Source: Tenebrio molitor (lineage: Eukaryota > Arthropoda > Insecta > Coleoptera > Tenebrionidae). Taken from it: a DNA stretch of 64,000 nucleotides. The stretch covers positions 2,542,001 through 2,606,000 of the forward strand of contig NC_091050.1 in NCBI RefSeq assembly GCF_963966145.1. The letters run 5' to 3'. Shown piece after piece: positions 61,326 through 64,000 of the stretch. Numbering within the stretch: the stretch's first letter is position 1; every line of letters starts with the position of its first letter. The translations under genes and the position numbers were made by a program. Under the pieces are notes generated by a model that saw nothing but the letters and a program-made list of their open reading frames with translations, was not told where the DNA came from and searched no databases.

Positions 61326-62553
61326 ATGTGCGACGACGACGTTTCCGCCTTGGTAGTCGACAATGGGTCGGGAATGTGCAAGGCGGGCTTCGCCGGAGAT
61401 GACGCCCCTAGAGCCGTATTTGCTAGCGTCGTTGGTCGTCCCCGCTATCAGGCAAGAAAAAAAACCAAGTCGCACGTGATTTTAATTCGATGTTTTGTCA
61501 GGGCGTGATGGTCGGCATGGGCCAAAAAGATTCGTACGTAGGAGACGAGGCTCAAACTAAGCGGGGTGTTTTGACAGTCAAGTACCCCATCGAACACGGA
61601 ATTGTGAACAATTGGGACGACATGGAAAAGATTTGGCACCACACTTTTTACAACGAATTGAGGGTGTCCCCGGAGGATCATCCGGTTCTCTTGACGGAAG
61701 CGCCCTTGAATCCCAAAGTCAACAGAGAAAAGATGACGCAGATCATGTTCGAAACCTTCGGATGTCCCGCAATGTACGTGGCCATACAGGCGGTGTTGTC
61801 TTTGTACGCGAGCGGCAGAACCACCGGAATCGTTATGGATTCGGGAGATGGTGTTTCCCACACCGTACCCATCTACGAAGGTGCGCAATCCACCACGTTG
61901 ACGCACGTCTCACGTAAGTGTTTTTAGGGTACGCCCTTCCTCACGCCATCCTTCGGATGGACCTGGCCGGCCGAGACCTGACCGACTACCTCATGAAAAT
62001 CCTGACCGAGCGCGGCTACAGCTTCACCACCACAGCAGAACGCGAAATAATTCGCGACTTGAAGGAGAAGATTTGCTTCGTCGCTTTGGACTTCGAGAGA
62101 GATCTGGCGTTAGCCTCCAGTACGAACGCTTTCGAGAAGAATTACGAATTACCCGATGGTCAAATTATTACCGTCGGAAACGAACGTTTTCGCTGCCCGG
62201 AAGCCGTGTTTCAGCCGACGTTCCTCGGAATGGAAACGACGGGAATTCACGAGACCACCTACAACTCCATCATGAGGTCCGACATGGACATTCGAAAAGA
62301 TCTCTACGCGAATATTGTGCTGTCGGGCGGGAGTACGATGTTCGCGGGAATCGCCGACAGAATTCAGAAGGAGATTGCCGCCCTGGCGCCTGCTTCCATG
62401 AAAATTAAAATTATAGCGCCTCCGGAGCGGAAGTACTCGGTTTGGATCGGGGGGAGTATTTTGGCTAGTTTGACCACGTTTCAGCAGATGTGGATTTCTA
62501 AGGATGAATACGACGAATCAGGACCCATGATCGTCCACCGCAAATGTTTTTAA
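61326..62553 (+). CDS. Act: Divergent actin
   Basis: Filament-forming ATPase. Exons 61326-61451, 61502-61880 and 61928-62553 sum to 1131 nt (376 residues, the insect actin length). Intron 1 (50 bp) has a GC donor, CAG|GCAAGA; intron 2 (47 bp) is GT-AG. Actin signatures are present: YVGDEAQTKRG, LLTEAPLNPKVNREK and WISKDEYDESGP. The nucleotide-site motifs DNGSGMCKAGF, DSGDGVSHTVP and the glutamine of YVAIQAVLSLYASG are intact. The start MCDDD is of insect type. It differs from typical actins at many normally fixed sites: FASVVGRPRYQ for FPSIVGRPRHQ (Pro32 to Ala, His40 to Tyr in alpha-actin numbering), FERDLALASSTNAFEK for FEQEMATAASSSSLEK, and TMFAGI for TMYPGI. This suggests a specialised paralogue rather than the main cytoplasmic or muscle actin. 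Poly(A) signal at 62617. Confidence 0.95.
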
Positions 62554-62623
62554 CGTGTAATACCTTACCACAATGATATTATTATTTTGTACTTTTGTTT
62601 TGTAAGGCAGATTTAAAATAAAT

Positions 62624-63737
62624 TTACTTTACGGCTAAATATTAACTCCTTTTTTCTATTAGGCTTTAGAAGTGGGAGAAAGTAGCTCAGCATTAAGGAG
62701 CGCTACTTTGGAAGTTTGTAAAAAATAAAAAATCAATATACAGGTGTTATGGAAGTCCATGTGATAAATTTAACCACCAATAAAACTCGTTAAAATAAAC
62801 ATTTTTTTCATTTATCACTTTTTCCGCAAATTTTTCCAGAGTTAAAATTAAATATAACGGGTGTTTTTTTTAAATTGGCGTCGAAGTTGGCGTTGAAGAA
62901 TCGATTGTGAATGCACTATACGGATAACAGATCACGGGATCAGCTGTTTTACACGAGTGGTGCGTTCTCAATCGACTCTCCAACGCCAAATTTAAAAAAA
63001 CACCCTTTATGTAATTTGAAACCTAAAATTCATACCCGCTCATTACTCGACTTAAAAACAGTGAAAACTGTTAGTATTAGAACAGCGGTCGTTTTTTCTT
63101 CAAAAAAACTGTCGAGTTTTTATCGCACAAAAACATTTTCACTCACTCTTTCATTTCAATGAAGATGAAGAAGAAGAAGAATTGTCAATGAAGATTTATT
63201 TACGATTCTTTTTTGATACCCGCATTTCCTTAATAAAGTGAGTCTTTTACTTCAACCTAGCAAAGTGTTTATCAATGAGTACCAACGGACGAAAACTACG
63301 TATTTTCCGGAACAGTTCAAAACGGTGGGGTTCTAGTAAAACCAAAACATTTGAAAAAAATGTGTATATTTTTAAATACAGTGATTGATACATAAATAAG
63401 TACAACAAATACATTTACTAATGTTTATATTGTTGAAAATAAAACTTGAAATAATATCATGAATTAATAATAGAAAAAAAAACTTACTTAACAGTTCTGA
63501 TATCACAATATAACATTACTCAAAATACGTAATTTAACAAACTTAATATAGTAGATTTCTATGTGGAACTATAAGCTCCTAAGTAGGTATTATATTGCTA
63601 ATAACTCTATTCCAAGTGTTAACTTAGCTCTAAATAAATACTTTACAAATTGTCATGGAGTCCAATGAGATTGTTCAGATGCTTGAATGGTGTTGATAAA
63701 AATGATACATACCCAACTGGTGTCACCCATTTTCATA
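62624..63737. other. Intergenic DNA after actin
   Basis: No gene is supported. It contains one MITE (62857-63007). Around 63165-63185 is a short GAAGAA-rich stretch. The 83-codon plus frame at 62911-63162 overlaps the MITE and is not a credible gene. Confidence 0.6.
62857..63007. mobile_element. MITE with GGGTGTTTTTTT ends
   Basis: The left end AACGGGTGTTTTTTTTAAAT and the right end ATTTAAAAAAACACCC are inverted repeats, with weaker pairing continuing (TCGATTG.GAATGCAC / GTGCGTTCTCAATCGA). TA-type flanks suggest a mariner-like origin. About 151 bp. Confidence 0.75.
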
Positions 63738-63810
63738 TTTATTTCATTATTTACAATAGCACATTAGATGACACTTGATGACATGTTTATTAAAAACAAA
63801 AATTTAATAC

Positions 63811-64000
63811 TTATCTCTTTGAATTTTTTCTTCTCCCAGTTGACCTTCTCACAGGTACTTTTTTTGTCACAATTAGAGAGGGATTATTTAACCATGGTAA
63901 GCTGAACTCACTACAAAGTTTGTCAATAAAAACGTAAAATGTTAGCGGGTTGCTTTATCCTCACCTTGGTGAAATTTTTGGTACCGGCGATCCAAAAGCT
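63811..64000 (-). CDS. 3' end of an unidentified gene (partial)
   Basis: Two minus-strand exons can be read: 64000-63965 (open at the window edge) and 63910-63811, ending in TAA. They are joined by a 54-bp GT-AG intron with matching phase. The joined C-terminus reads AFGSPVPKISPS, then EFSLPWLNNPSLIV, then the basic tail KKVPVRRSTGRRKNSKR. A minus-strand AATAAA at 63738-63743 follows 68 nt after the stop. The short intron, phase and poly(A) signal match the other genes here, so the call as a coding 3' end is reasonable. The family is not recognised. Confidence 0.6.

Noticed and set aside
61448..61906. 152-codon minus-strand frame opposite actin
   Set aside because: Antisense shadow of a GC-biased conserved exon; it crosses the actin intron without regard to splicing.

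Overview
The window is animal nuclear DNA, very probably from an insect and most likely a beetle; that order-level guess is an inference from style. It is AT-rich. Coding exons stand out by higher GC, many introns are only 47-60 bp, and the intervals are full of short inverted-repeat transposon derivatives (MITEs). Actin begins MCDDD, and Imp ends in the glutamine-rich tail seen in insect Imp proteins. No bacterial, viral or CRISPR content was recognised.

Layout: 1-5.9 kb is intergenic, with decayed repeats and a fragment resembling a retroelement polyprotein C-terminus. It ends in a minus-strand tRNA-Thr(AGT) gene (5878-5951). The IGF2 mRNA-binding protein gene Imp fills 6.4-44.0 kb on the plus strand. 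Ten coding exons join in frame into a 632-residue protein (RRM1, RRM2, KH1-KH4, poly-Q). An alternative first exon at 16238-16311 joins exon 4 in the same phase and gives a 546-residue form without RRM1. The 29.8-kb intron before exon 4 holds at least eight MITE-like elements, including a Tc1-like element that keeps the start of its transposase and a hAT-like element with an 8-bp target duplication. It also has several GC-richer islands that could be further first exons. Downstream of the Imp stop lies a probable long 3' UTR with two perfect let-7 8-mer sites and two strong hairpins.

From 48.6 to 54.3 kb is an eight-exon SLC5-family sodium/solute symporter (577 residues). Its 3.65-kb first intron carries, on the opposite strand, an uninterrupted 598-codon copy of the spliceosomal protein U2SURP (RRM, SURP, CID, no RS tail) and a two-copy higher-order 26-bp satellite. 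Tail to tail with the symporter is the DEAD-box mRNA-export helicase DDX19/Dbp80 (54664-57185, minus). It has seven exons and an apparent one-base frame disruption near its N-terminus. After about 4 kb of MITE-bearing intergenic DNA comes a divergent three-exon actin (61326-62553, plus). At the right edge is the 3' end of an unidentified minus-strand gene.

The genes do not form one pathway. Imp, DDX19 and the U2SURP copy all act on mRNA (localisation and stability, export, splicing), but nothing in the sequence shows that this is more than coincidence. The most unusual items are the nested truncated U2SURP copy, the alternative N-termini of Imp, the tyrosine at the actin position equivalent to alpha-actin His40, the exact two-copy 181-bp satellite, and a perfect 44-bp hairpin at 37.6 kb.
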